Below, in pieces: positions 8,169 to 16,276 of a stretch of 64,000 bases of DNA (the stretch's first letter is position 1; the number at the start of each line of letters is the position of its first letter). Location of the stretch: contig DAHXOT010000033.1 in assembly GCA_027364735.1 (NCBI GenBank), positions 1-64,000 on the forward strand. Reading direction: 5' to 3'. The notes beneath the pieces were generated by a model, which was not told the origin of the DNA, made no database searches, and saw only the letters and a program-made list of their open reading frames with translations. This DNA is from Hydrotalea sp. GTDB taxonomy: Bacteria > Bacteroidota > Bacteroidia > Chitinophagales > Chitinophagaceae. A program made the translations under genes and the position numbers.

Positions 8169-8951
8169 ATGATACAACTAATTGGGCTGCTTGCAATTTC
8201 TTGGTTACTAATCTGGCTTTTTGAAAAAGGGAACTTATCGGTTTTAGGATTGGCACCTACTAAAGATAGACTGAAATATTTCGCAATCCTTTTTATTGTT
8301 TCTGCCATACTTTCTGCGACAGCTTTTCTTTTGAGAATGTACATTGCAAAAGAAGAATACACAATATCTCAATCTTTGACAACAAAGACAGTTTTACTTG
8401 AAACCTGGTATCAGTTCAGGACAGTTTTGACAGAAGAATTACTTTGCAGGGGTATGTTACTTTACATTCTAATTAAAAAAATTGGCAGACAAACTTTCTT
8501 CGAAACATTTTCAGCAGAAAATACAGCGGAAAATATGAGCAAGTATTTAGAAGAAGGTTTTTCATTGGAAAAATTAACCAACGAACTTAATAATAGCAAC
8601 GCTGAATTTTATTTTGCAACACTTGGTAATAATGTAATTGGATATTTAAAACTCAATTTTGGTCAATCGCAAACGGAATTAAAAGATAACAATGCAGTTG
8701 AAGTGGAGAGAATTTATGTGCTAAAAGAATTTCATGGTAAAAAGGTTGGTCAATTGCTGTATAACAAAGCCATTGAAGTGGCACAACGATTAAATGCACA
8801 CTATGTTTGGTTAGGTGTTTGGGAAAAAAATATAAGAGCTATTAATTTTTATAAAAAAAATGGGTTTATAGAATTTGATAAACATATTTTTAAATTAGGC
8901 AATGACGAGCAAACTGATATTATGATGAAATTACCAATAAGCAACAATTGA
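8169..8951 (+). CDS. Chimeric CPBP-protease / GNAT acetyltransferase ORF
   Basis: This is a 260-residue in-frame fusion of two unrelated partial families. Residues 1-103 look like the N-terminal half of a CPBP intramembrane protease: two hydrophobic segments and the first motif EExxxR as E89-E90-LLC-R94. The later His motifs of that family are absent. From about residue 105 the sequence becomes a GNAT acetyltransferase (IGRQTFFETFSAENTAENM onward, with VERIYVLKEFHGKKVGQLLY as the acetyl-CoA site and NFYKKNGF near the end). The GNAT part lacks its usual first strand and helix. The join is near 8478-8493, where both families have a KKIG-like stretch. Deletion between two neighbouring genes is the simplest origin. 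The protease part is probably dead; the acetyltransferase may be impaired. Confidence 0.75.
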   Translation: MIQLIGLLAISWLLIWLFEKGNLSVLGLAPTKDRLKYFAILFIVSAILSATAFLLRMYIAKEEYTISQSLTTKTVLLETWYQFRTVLTEELLCRGMLLYILIKKIGRQTFFETFSAENTAENMSKYLEEGFSLEKLTNELNNSNAEFYFATLGNNVIGYLKLNFGQSQTELKDNNAVEVERIYVLKEFHGKKVGQLLYNKAIEVAQRLNAHYVWLGVWEKNIRAINFYKKNGFIEFDKHIFKLGNDEQTDIMMKLPISNN

Positions 8952-8975
8952 TTATTATAGGCAAACTATAGAACT

Positions 8976-9485
8976 ATGTCCAAAAAAGTAGCTTTTTCTG
9001 AGAAACAACGATTTAAAAAATATTGGGTTTGGCTAATCTTATTTGGCTTAAACGGACTTTTTATTTTTGGGTTGATTAAGCAAGTAATTTTAGGATACCA
9101 ATTTGGAGATAAGCCAATGTCGAATATGGGACTTATTGTAGTAACCATTTTAGCACTTTTACTCTCCGTACTATTTTTCAATTTTCGGCTTGAAACAAAT
9201 ATTACAACGGATGGAATTTATGTACGATTTTTCCCATTTCAATTGAAATTTAAATTTTATTCGTGGAAGAAAATTGACCAATCATTTGTTAGAGAATATC
9301 ATCCAATTGCTGAGTTTGGTGGTTGGGGTATTCGTGGGTTTAGCAAAAACAGAGCTTTCAATGTTTCAGGCAACAAGGGTATTCAACTTATAATGCAAGA
9401 TGGTTCTAAAATTCTTATTGGAACAAACAAAGCTGATGAAGCAAAAGAGATTTTAAAACAGCTTGGGCATTTAACAGCAACTTAA
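8976..9485 (+). CDS. Two-helix membrane protein with PH-like tail, unknown function
   Basis: This 169-residue protein has two membrane segments (about residues 16-38 and 50-70). A cytoplasmic beta-rich domain follows (FRLETNITTDGIYVRFFPF, WGIRGFSKNRAF, GIQLIMQDGSKILIGT). The strand order and the Ile-Gly-Thr end recall small bacterial PH-like membrane proteins, though I cannot name the family with certainty. It starts 24 bases after the chimeric ORF. No partner suggests a role. Confidence 0.65.
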   Translation: MSKKVAFSEKQRFKKYWVWLILFGLNGLFIFGLIKQVILGYQFGDKPMSNMGLIVVTILALLLSVLFFNFRLETNITTDGIYVRFFPFQLKFKFYSWKKIDQSFVREYHPIAEFGGWGIRGFSKNRAFNVSGNKGIQLIMQDGSKILIGTNKADEAKEILKQLGHLTAT

Positions 9486-9637
9486 TGGCATCATACAACT
9501 ATTATAGTTAATAGTTTTCGTAGTTATAAATTCATAATTTATTAATTTTTAATGTTATTAAAATAACTTAGTTTTATTGTACAATTTTCAATTCTACAGT
9601 TCCTAAATCCACTTACGTTATACATAACATAATTAGC
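9486..9637. other. AT-rich intergenic stretch with palindrome
   Basis: This is strongly AT-rich DNA. GTTAT-AC-ATAAC at 9617-9628 is a 12-base palindrome located 10 bases before the lipoprotein start codon, and could be an operator or part of a cassette-like boundary. No other signal is seen. Confidence 0.25.
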
Positions 9638-10738
9638 ATGAAAAATTGTATTATAATTATAGGAATCCTAATTTTTTTTAGTTGCAAAAAAACTATAACA
9701 GTAATCAAAGAAGTTCCAATAGTACATTCATATTCGTGGAGTTACGATTCGTCATTATATGGCTATAATAAACTAATACTTTCATCGGTTAAAGTAAATG
9801 ATTCAACATTAGCTTGTTTTAACAAACAAGTAATGACGTATATTAATTCCAACATGTTAAACGGTTCAACTTTTGGTGCAATATTGGGAACCTATTATGG
9901 AGAATTGATACCGCTTTCCTTGTCTCAGCATATTGGCGTTTTCCCCACCGATTCAAATAGTTTAAGAGTTTTTTCCAGTACCAATCCTAATTGGAATTAT
10001 GGCGGTTTTATATTTAGACCAATATATTCTAATTCAGCAACCTCAATTAAAGGATTTCCTTTAGCAAACAGTGGAGGCGGTTATCCAATTGTAAACAATA
10101 AATATGTTTTAGCACCTGTTGAAATTGATTATGTAAAAGAAACTGCTAAATGTAATTTAATAAGGGTTGATTCAACAAATGGAATGCCCGGTTCTGTGCA
10201 GTTTGGTGCTTCAAAAGATATTATTTTAACTCCGGCACCATCAACACTTGGGTTTAGTTCAGGAAATTATTATTCTGCTGCTTTTTTTAATCGCTTCTTC
10301 CTTACTTTATCTGATCAGTTTTATCGTATTGATACGTTGGGAAACATCAAATCATTCGGATATGGCCCCTTGCCAATAACCAATGGTAGGGTATCACAAA
10401 TGTTTTCAATAGATAACTATTTATTTGCCATCACAGATTCGGATATATTAGTGTCATCCGATTTTGGTGAAACATGGTCTGTTTTTTTAAGTAAGCCGGG
10501 CTATCAATATTTAATTCCTACCTATCAAAGTGTTGGAGGCGAACTATATGCGTATTATTTGTCGCAAATATGGAAAATCACCTTATCCGGAAGCACATTA
10601 AAATATGTTGAATTGGATAATGATGGGTTAAAAACAAATCAAATTACCGGAATTAATAAAGTTGGAAAATATGCTTTTGTTTCCACCTTAGCTGGCCTTT
10701 ATTATAGAGATACTGCAAGTTTAAATACGCCCAAATAA
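9638..10738 (+). CDS. Lipoprotein with an Asp-box motif, propeller-like
   Basis: This 366-residue protein has a lipobox with Cys16 (IFFSC), so it should be lipid-anchored. The remainder is rich in Ser, Thr, Tyr and Gly and in short beta strands. SSDFGETW at 273-280 is a textbook Asp-box (BNR) motif, found in sialidase-like and Vps10-like beta-propellers. Only one clear copy is visible and no catalytic sialidase Arg triad was identified, so an enzyme call is not justified. A surface-attached propeller of unknown ligand is the best description. It stands alone with AT-rich spacers on both sides. Confidence 0.7.
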   Translation: MKNCIIIIGILIFFSCKKTITVIKEVPIVHSYSWSYDSSLYGYNKLILSSVKVNDSTLACFNKQVMTYINSNMLNGSTFGAILGTYYGELIPLSLSQHIGVFPTDSNSLRVFSSTNPNWNYGGFIFRPIYSNSATSIKGFPLANSGGGYPIVNNKYVLAPVEIDYVKETAKCNLIRVDSTNGMPGSVQFGASKDIILTPAPSTLGFSSGNYYSAAFFNRFFLTLSDQFYRIDTLGNIKSFGYGPLPITNGRVSQMFSIDNYLFAITDSDILVSSDFGETWSVFLSKPGYQYLIPTYQSVGGELYAYYLSQIWKITLSGSTLKYVELDNDGLKTNQITGINKVGKYAFVSTLAGLYYRDTASLNTPK

Positions 10739-10829
10739 AACACTTTCACTATATTGATAGTAGAATGATGCGTACTAATCAACTGCGTGTTGAATGAAAT
10801 TTTGCGAATAATTTTTTAAAATTCTATTT

Positions 10830-10837
10830 TACTTTTG
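10830..10837 (+). promoter_or_regulatory. -7 box upstream of TSUP gene
   Basis: TACTTTTG fits the Bacteroidota -7 consensus TAnnTTTG. A TTTG at 10801-10804 lies 25 bases upstream, somewhat farther than usual. Transcription would start near 10843 and include a 27-codon upstream frame before the permease gene. Confidence 0.35.
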
Positions 10838-10850
10838 TGTAAATCTTGGA

Positions 10851-10934
10851 ATGAAAATTGCAATTCTTGTTCCTACAGCAATTCTGAATAACCAACTTTA
10901 TTACCTTGAACTGAAAGTAAAAAAATGGAAATAA
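10851..10934 (+). CDS. Possible 27-residue leader peptide overlapping TSUP start
   Basis: ATG 10851 opens a 27-codon frame (MKIAILVPTAILNNQLYYL then ELKVKKWK) that stops at 10932-10934, overlapping the first 10 bases of the permease gene in another frame. Its ATG lies 14 bases after a -7 box. It could couple translation to the permease or be chance; no homology is recognised. Confidence 0.25.
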   Translation: MKIAILVPTAILNNQLYYLELKVKKWK

Positions 10935-11698
10935 TTATCATTTCAGTTGCAGCCTTTTTTGTTGCTATCCTAACATTTTTTTCAGGGTTTGGCTTAGGAA
11001 CAATTCTAACACCTGTGTTTATGATTTTTTTTCCTGTTGACTTGGCAATTGCATTAACAGGTATTGTTCACTTCTGCAACAACCTTTTCAAATTGCTGTT
11101 AGTTGGACGGCAAGCTGACAAACAAGTACTTATCGGTTTTGGTATTCCTGCAGTAATTGCGGCATTACTTGGCTCTTGGTTACTTTTAAATATCACCGAC
11201 CTTCAACCACTTTTTGTTTATCAACTATTTGGCCGGACAATTGAAGTATTTCCTGTAAAGTTTATCATCTCTATGCTGCTCATCATTTTTATATTTATTG
11301 ATTCAATTCCATATTTCAATAACCTGCAATTCAGTAAGGGCAAACTTTCAATTGGTGGTGCATTGAGCGGTTTTTTTGGAGGATTATCCGGCAATCAAGG
11401 AGCATTACGAAGTGCATTTTTAATTAAAGCGGGACTTTCTAAAGAAGCCTTTGTTGCAACAGCGGTAGTAGTTTCAACCTTTGTTGATTTTACACGACTT
11501 AGTGTTTATGCTACAAGGTTTACCAAAGCGGGACTTTCCGACAATTTTACTTTAGTTATCAGTGCCACTTTATCGGCCATTGTTGGTGCTTACATTGGTA
11601 ATAAACTTTTAAAGAAAGTAACGATAAAATTTTTGCAACTGACAGTAGTTATTATACTAATAATTATTTCATTTGCTTTGGGAGCAGGACTAATATAA
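10925..11698 (+). CDS. TSUP (TauE/SafE) family membrane permease
   Basis: This 257-residue, very hydrophobic protein has about eight membrane segments and the family's repeated pattern. The opening has GFGLGTILTPVFMIFFP and the second half has the paired GALSGFFGGLSGNQGALRS. TSUP proteins move sulfite, sulfonates, thiosulfate or organic acids across the inner membrane, and the substrate cannot be read from sequence. No sulfur genes are adjacent. ATG 10925 is preceded by an A-rich stretch and overlaps a short upstream frame. Confidence 0.88.
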   Translation: MEIIIISVAAFFVAILTFFSGFGLGTILTPVFMIFFPVDLAIALTGIVHFCNNLFKLLLVGRQADKQVLIGFGIPAVIAALLGSWLLLNITDLQPLFVYQLFGRTIEVFPVKFIISMLLIIFIFIDSIPYFNNLQFSKGKLSIGGALSGFFGGLSGNQGALRSAFLIKAGLSKEAFVATAVVVSTFVDFTRLSVYATRFTKAGLSDNFTLVISATLSAIVGAYIGNKLLKKVTIKFLQLTVVIILIIISFALGAGLI

Positions 11699-12121
11699 GA
11701 ACGATATATATGATGAACAAAAGAACAGCTATGAACCTTTACTTCACCTTCTAATTCCCAAAAAAGAAGAAGCCAAGCAAAAGCTACCTAGGCTTATTCA
11801 AATTTCTTAATACATCAGCTTCAGTTCTTTTGTTGAAAGTTGCCTTAAGGCAACTTTTTTATTTTTCTATACAAAGTATATTATGGATATCAACTTCATT
11901 TATGCAACTGTGTTGAACATTTTACTAAATTCTTCAGCTCCGTAAAAAATATATATTAGCTGCAATCATAGAATTATAATGACAGTACAACCTAAAATGA
12001 AGTGTTGAAATGCTACATTTATTGATGCACATTAGCTTAACAAATTACTAAAAAAGAAACTGAAAAGGAATTATAATAGAAAGGGAAATAGGATAATGTA
12101 ATTTTTATCTGTTAACTTTAT
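11699..12121. other. Gene-free stretch with terminator and possible coding remnant
   Basis: Frame 11712-11810 reads as protein-like sequence without a start (YEPLLHLLIPKKEEAKQKL, then PRLIQIS and a stop), possibly the C-terminal stub of a lost gene. A terminator follows at 11837-11866. From about 11880 to 12121 the DNA is AT-rich and I see no gene. Confidence 0.3.
11837..11866 (+). terminator. Rho-independent terminator
   Basis: AAGTTGCCTTAAGGCAACTT (11837-11856) is a perfect palindrome followed by a T-rich tract to about 11866. The stem is about 8 bp with a TTAA loop. It would end transcripts from the permease gene, and its symmetry with flanking A's may allow action in both directions. Confidence 0.75.
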
Positions 12122-12204
12122 TTAGGATTATTTTATGTAAAACTGTATTAGGATTATTAGCCACATAGTGTAAACTCTTTTTAGGATCAGACATAAGTAA
12201 ACTT
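12122..12204 (+). repeat. Three TTAGGAT direct repeats, likely operator array
   Basis: TTAGGAT occurs at 12122-12128, 12148-12154 and 12181-12187. Each is followed by a GTAAA(A)CT-like block (ATGTAAAACT, GTGTAAACTC, AAGTAAACTT). Unit spacing is 26 and 33 bases. The array ends about 50 bases before the start codon of the hemerythrin-like fusion gene, a good position for an activator or repressor to control that gene and ndh. Confidence 0.5.
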
Positions 12205-12253
12205 GCAGGCAGTAACATCTACGAAAATTCTTGGTACAAATAAAAAACTAAAA

Positions 12254-13021
12254 ATGAATAATTACGAAACAGCTGTTGAAGCATTAAATGCTTTGTATGT
12301 TAAAGGATATACTACCGATTTTTCTTTATTACAAGAAGCCGATTGCATTTATTGCAATAATAGTAACCATTCGTTAAATGCAGACGAATTTATGATTGAT
12401 GAAGTACATCGCTTTGAAGGTAATACTGACCCAGGTGATGAATTAGTTGTATATGCTATTTCCTCCTTAAAATTCAATATAAAGGGTACACTGTTGAATG
12501 CATACGGCATATATGCGGATTCTCATAATTCTAAAATTATGGAGAAACTAAAATACCATTACGAGTCTAAAGTAAAACCTATTAAGAGATTCAACGAATT
12601 GCTCTCTTTAAGCAGAGAACATCATCATGCTTTATTGCTTTGCTGGAAAATTAAAGCTGGGCTTAAGAAAAATATTGAGGTATCAAGAATTTACAATTAT
12701 GTATTATGGTTTTCTGAAAAACATCTTCTACCTCATTTTATATTAGAAGAAAAGTATGTTTTTCCTTTGCTTAATAATGCGAATAGTAAAAAAGCTTTGG
12801 AACAACATCAGCAATTGAAAAATTTCATTCAAAACGATAAACACGACAAGGAAAAACTATTACAATTTCAAGAGCTTTTAAATGAGCATATTCACTTTGA
12901 AGAAAGAATTTTATTTAATGAAGTTCAAAAAAGTGAAGGAGTTAAGCGTCTGCAATTGGTTAAGCAATTACAGAGCAATGAAAGATTTTGTGATAATGAA
13001 ACAGATCCTTTTTGGAAATGA
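12254..13021 (+). CDS. PRPP-synthetase-like small domain fused to hemerythrin-like domain
   Basis: I chose ATG 12254 (255 residues) because the N-terminal domain begins at NNYETAVEALNALYVKGYT, as in short Bacteroidota proteins commonly named phosphoribosylpyrophosphate synthetase although they lack that enzyme's active site. That domain covers about 1-90 (FEGNTDPGDELVVYAI). Residues 115-230 form a hemerythrin/HHE-like four-helix domain with candidate metal ligands H123-H125, H161 with E165/E166, H185, and H212/H214 with E216/E217. Such domains bind di-iron and sense or handle O2, NO or iron. The stop overlaps the ndh start (ATGA). Repeats upstream suggest regulated expression. A redox- or oxygen-responsive role is inference. 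Confidence 0.75.
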   Translation: MNNYETAVEALNALYVKGYTTDFSLLQEADCIYCNNSNHSLNADEFMIDEVHRFEGNTDPGDELVVYAISSLKFNIKGTLLNAYGIYADSHNSKIMEKLKYHYESKVKPIKRFNELLSLSREHHHALLLCWKIKAGLKKNIEVSRIYNYVLWFSEKHLLPHFILEEKYVFPLLNNANSKKALEQHQQLKNFIQNDKHDKEKLLQFQELLNEHIHFEERILFNEVQKSEGVKRLQLVKQLQSNERFCDNETDPFWK

Positions 13022-14277
13022 AAAAGAAGGTAATTATCATAGGAGGTGGTTTTGCGGGTTTACAACTTGTGAAAAGGGTAAACAAAAAAATGTTTGATGT
13101 TTTGCTATTAGATCGCTTGAACCATCATCAGTTTCAACCCTTATTTTATCAGGTGGCAACTTCACAACTTGAACCATCAAGTATATCATTCCCTTTACGC
13201 CATATTTTTAATAAATCGAAATCAACACAAATACGTTTAGCCGATGTAAAATATATTAATCCCACAAAAAATGAATTAGAAACTAATATAGGCACCTTTA
13301 ATTATGACTATTTAATTATTGCTGCAGGATGCAAATCCAATTTTTTTAATAATACCTCAATAGAAGAATATGCTTTCACACTAAAAACAACCTATGATGC
13401 TATTGCCATACGTAATCACATTATCACTGTTTTTGAGAAAACATTAAGTGCTGATGACCAAGAAAAGCAACATTTGCTGAATCTTGTAATTGTTGGTGCC
13501 GGGCCAACAGGAGTTGAATTAGCCGGTGCTTTTGCAGAGATAAAAAGAGACATATTGCCAAAAGATTATCCTGGTATTGATTTTTCCAAATTTTCAATTT
13601 ATTTAGTTGAGGGAAGTAAGTACACTTTAAGTAATATGAGCGATATAGCTAAGCAAGCATCTTTCAAATATTTACATCAATTAGGTGTGAAAATTATAAC
13701 TGAAACTTTTGTAAAAAACTATGATGGAGAGTTTGTAGTACTTTCTAATGGAGAAAAAATTTCCTCTTCTACGCTTATTTGGGCTGCGGGTGTAACAGGT
13801 AATAAAATAGATGGATTACCCGACTATTGCTGGATAGCTAACAACCGCATAATTGTTGATAGATATAATAAGGTGCAAGGGTTTGAAAATATTTATGCTG
13901 TTGGAGACATAGCTTTTATGGTAACACCAAAAAATCCGAAAGGGCATCCACAAGTTGCAAATGTTGCTATTAATCAAGCGAGGCTATTAGCTAAAAATAT
14001 TTTAAAATATACTAAGGGTAAACCGCTAACAGAATACGAGTATAAAGATTTGGGTACAATGGCAACAATAGGTAGAAACAAAGCAGTTGTAGACTTACCA
14101 TTTATAAATTTCAAAGGCTATTTAGCTTGGGTAGTGTGGATGTTTTTACATTTAATGTTAATACTTTCTGTAAGAAATAAGCTTATCATTTTTGTTAACT
14201 GGGCTTGGAGTTATTTCACAAAGGATAGCTCATTAAGACTAATTCTAACATCAACAAAGAAAAAGTTTGACCAGTGA
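13018..14277 (+). CDS. ndh: Type II NADH dehydrogenase (NDH-2)
   Basis: This 419-residue flavoprotein starts at ATG 13018, overlapping the preceding stop by 4 bases. The FAD motif is VIIIGGGFAGLQ (5-16). The NAD(H)-binding motif is VIVGAGPTGVELAGAFAE at about residues 160-177. The second flavin motif is IYAVGDIAF, and the C-terminal amphipathic/hydrophobic part (AWVVWMFLHLMLIL) anchors it to the inner membrane. It oxidises NADH and reduces quinone without pumping protons. Coupling to a hemerythrin-like protein suggests that respiration is tuned to oxygen or redox state. Confidence 0.9.
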   Translation: MKKKVIIIGGGFAGLQLVKRVNKKMFDVLLLDRLNHHQFQPLFYQVATSQLEPSSISFPLRHIFNKSKSTQIRLADVKYINPTKNELETNIGTFNYDYLIIAAGCKSNFFNNTSIEEYAFTLKTTYDAIAIRNHIITVFEKTLSADDQEKQHLLNLVIVGAGPTGVELAGAFAEIKRDILPKDYPGIDFSKFSIYLVEGSKYTLSNMSDIAKQASFKYLHQLGVKIITETFVKNYDGEFVVLSNGEKISSSTLIWAAGVTGNKIDGLPDYCWIANNRIIVDRYNKVQGFENIYAVGDIAFMVTPKNPKGHPQVANVAINQARLLAKNILKYTKGKPLTEYEYKDLGTMATIGRNKAVVDLPFINFKGYLAWVVWMFLHLMLILSVRNKLIIFVNWAWSYFTKDSSLRLILTSTKKKFDQ

Positions 14278-14526
14278 ATATAATCGCCAATCCACAAACA
14301 AAGTATTGTCGCAATTATCGCTGGCAAGCAAAATTCAGTAGTAATACTGCTATAAAAATTTGGCACTACATTCAGCCGGTGATTTCCAAAAATCATCAAT
14401 TACAAAGCTCTAAAATAGTATATTGAACTTTTCAACAACATTGAATAAGCTTATGAAATTTTTGATTTATAATTTTTGTGTAATGAAATAATATATACTT
14501 TTATCTTTTCGAAAATACCTCTCAAA

Positions 14527-14945
14527 ATGAATAAATATCTATTAACCCTTTTTTTTTTTCGGTTCTTCAATCTTCCAAAATATTCGCACAAAAAACTCTT
14601 GCAACTGATAGTTCTTCTAAAGAAGTAAAACTCAAATTTTCTGGCTACGAGGGCATAGTTATTATTAGCTATGTTGACAATGGCGGATTTTTGAATTTTA
14701 CAGGACCAAGTCTGAACATGAGTTTCAAACAACGTAAAATAATTTTTGGAATGTTACCTTCACTTCGTTTTAAGGAAGATAATTCAAAAATTAAAAATTC
14801 ATTTATAATACCTATTTTGGGTATTGGCTTTACTTATTGCTACAAAAAATTTGCTATGCAGGTGCCATTATATTATGAACCCAAAACAGCCGTAAATAAT
14901 GGAAGATGGATTGTTGGTATTGGAGTAGGAATGAAATTAAACTAA
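14527..14945 (+). pseudogene. Secreted/outer-membrane protein interrupted at a T11 run
   Basis: ATG 14527 opens MNKYLLTLFFF and then enters 11 consecutive T's (14549-14559), after which this frame stops at the TAA near 14626. Reading one frame over from TCG 14559 restores a typical leader (SVLQSSKIFAQ). The protein then continues through the frame ending at 14945 (GYEGIVIISYVDNGGFLNFTG, LGIGFTYCYKK, WIVGIGVGMKLN), about 139 residues in total. With 12 or 9 T's the gene would be intact. A small exported beta-rich protein is likely. The lesion may be slipped-strand phase variation, decay or a base-calling error. Confidence 0.65.
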
Positions 14946-15107
14946 AGTATAGTAGCCACCCTACCTTACCATAATGCTGATTTTGGTTTAGTAAGTATCT
15001 TTTCGTAGCCATATTTGTTTATGGTGAAAACTGGTCGAATACAAAACTGCATAGTTGTTGAGCAGCTTATTAAAACTTTAAGTTGTCTAATAAGAAATTG
15101 CCATAAA

Positions 15108-15512
15108 ATGAAAAACATTCAATATCTATTGATTCTTTTTTGCTTTTTTATTGCATGTAAGAAAGATTGCCATATTTCTAATACTTCTGCCATTGTAGGT
15201 CAATGGAGATGGATTAAATCAACCGGCGGAATTGGAAATATTTACCAAACTCCCGAAAATAGTGGGTATTCTTGGAACATAGAATTAAATAAAAATTTTA
15301 CTTGTTATCAAAGTGGTGTTCTTTTTTTAAATGGAAATGGCTGGTATACTCTTTCTGATGATACTAACTCTGGCAGAAAGATAAATCACATTGCTATAAC
15401 TGTTAATAATCAAACTATCGACTTTAATTATTTTCTTATTTCTAATGATACGTTAAGATTAGATAATCGTATAGACACTGATGGGCTCTCTTATTTTCTT
15501 GTTAGAAAGTAG
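15108..15512 (+). CDS. Lipocalin-like lipoprotein, unknown function
   Basis: This 134-residue protein uses ATG 15108, directly before a lipoprotein leader with Cys17 (CFFIAC); longer in-frame starts would bury the leader. After the lipobox, VGQWRWIKSTGG opens a beta-rich domain resembling the lipocalin-like proteins common in Bacteroidota, with ITVNNQTIDFNYFLISNDTL as further strands. It should be a lipid-anchored periplasmic or surface protein of unknown ligand. Confidence 0.7.
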   Translation: MKNIQYLLILFCFFIACKKDCHISNTSAIVGQWRWIKSTGGIGNIYQTPENSGYSWNIELNKNFTCYQSGVLFLNGNGWYTLSDDTNSGRKINHIAITVNNQTIDFNYFLISNDTLRLDNRIDTDGLSYFLVRK

Positions 15513-15591
15513 CAACTTCGGCTACCAAGAGGATTTGTACTTTTATCAGTCAGTATTTTTCCATAAGCCCAACTGACGAAATTCTATTATC

Positions 15592-15599
15592 CTACCTTT
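15592..15599 (+). promoter_or_regulatory. -7 box of SnoaL-like lipoprotein gene
   Basis: TACCTTTG matches TAnnTTTG exactly and lies 40 bases before the start codon. No clear TTG is seen at the expected -33 distance. Confidence 0.4.
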
Positions 15600-15638
15600 G
15601 GCGGCAAATATTTTGAAACGATAAAAACCAAGAAAGAA

Positions 15639-16148
15639 GTGAAATTGAAAACAACATTTATTGCTTATTCTTTCTGTACTTTATTTGTAGTATTGATGTC
15701 TTGCAATGCCACAAAAAATACGCAAAAGCTTATATCTAAACAAGTGTACATTCCGACCGATAAATTATTGTATGATACAATTATAAAACAAGACAGTTGT
15801 TTGTTTGCAGCTTTTAATGCCAGAAATATCACGGCTCTTACTTCGTATTTCACAGGCCAACTGGAGGTGTATCAAGACAATACCGGATTGAGAAATTATG
15901 ACGAAGCAATTCAAGCATTTACCCAACTTTTTAAAATGAATTATGTATTAACAAGAACCCCAATAATTGAAAGTATTGAAGTGTATCCTATTAAAAATTA
16001 TGGAGCAATTGAAACAGGAAAACACGTTTTTTGCCATACTGAAGATGGAAAGTTAGAATGTGCTACTTTTAAATTTGTTCATATTTGGGAGAACAAAAGT
16101 GGACAATGGAAAGTTGCAAAAATTATTACTTACGATCACAAAATGTAG
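15639..16148 (+). CDS. SnoaL/DUF4440-like lipoprotein
   Basis: This 169-residue protein starts at GTG 15639, preceded by AGAAAGAA as a likely ribosome site. The lipobox Cys is at 22 (VVLMSC). The body fits the NTF2/SnoaL-like cone: a helical start (DSCLFAAFNARNITALTSYF), then strands ending in FVHIWENKSGQWKVAKIITYDH, typical of DUF4440 proteins. No catalytic function can be assigned. It is presumably a periplasmic lipid-anchored binding protein. Confidence 0.75.
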   Translation: MKLKTTFIAYSFCTLFVVLMSCNATKNTQKLISKQVYIPTDKLLYDTIIKQDSCLFAAFNARNITALTSYFTGQLEVYQDNTGLRNYDEAIQAFTQLFKMNYVLTRTPIIESIEVYPIKNYGAIETGKHVFCHTEDGKLECATFKFVHIWENKSGQWKVAKIITYDHKM

Positions 16149-16276
16149 ATAGGGTAGTGCTAATAAGCAGATATACAAAAGCATTCATTAACGAAAAAAT
16201 TGCTGACAATCTTTAACTTTTTGTAACTAAAACTCGGTGTTAATACTAAGCAACAAACATTATCTTTAGTAATAAA

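Noticed and set aside
11712-11810. Coding remnant downstream of the TSUP gene
   Set aside because: The frame reads like protein (PKKEEAKQKLPRLIQIS) but has no start, is only 33 codons long and matches nothing I recognise, so it is not listed as a pseudogene.
14451-14732. Minus-strand open frame of 93 codons
   Set aside because: It lies opposite the T11-disrupted exported-protein gene, has low-complexity Phe/Lys content and no recognisable start signal. The plus-strand reading with a proper signal peptide explains the DNA better.
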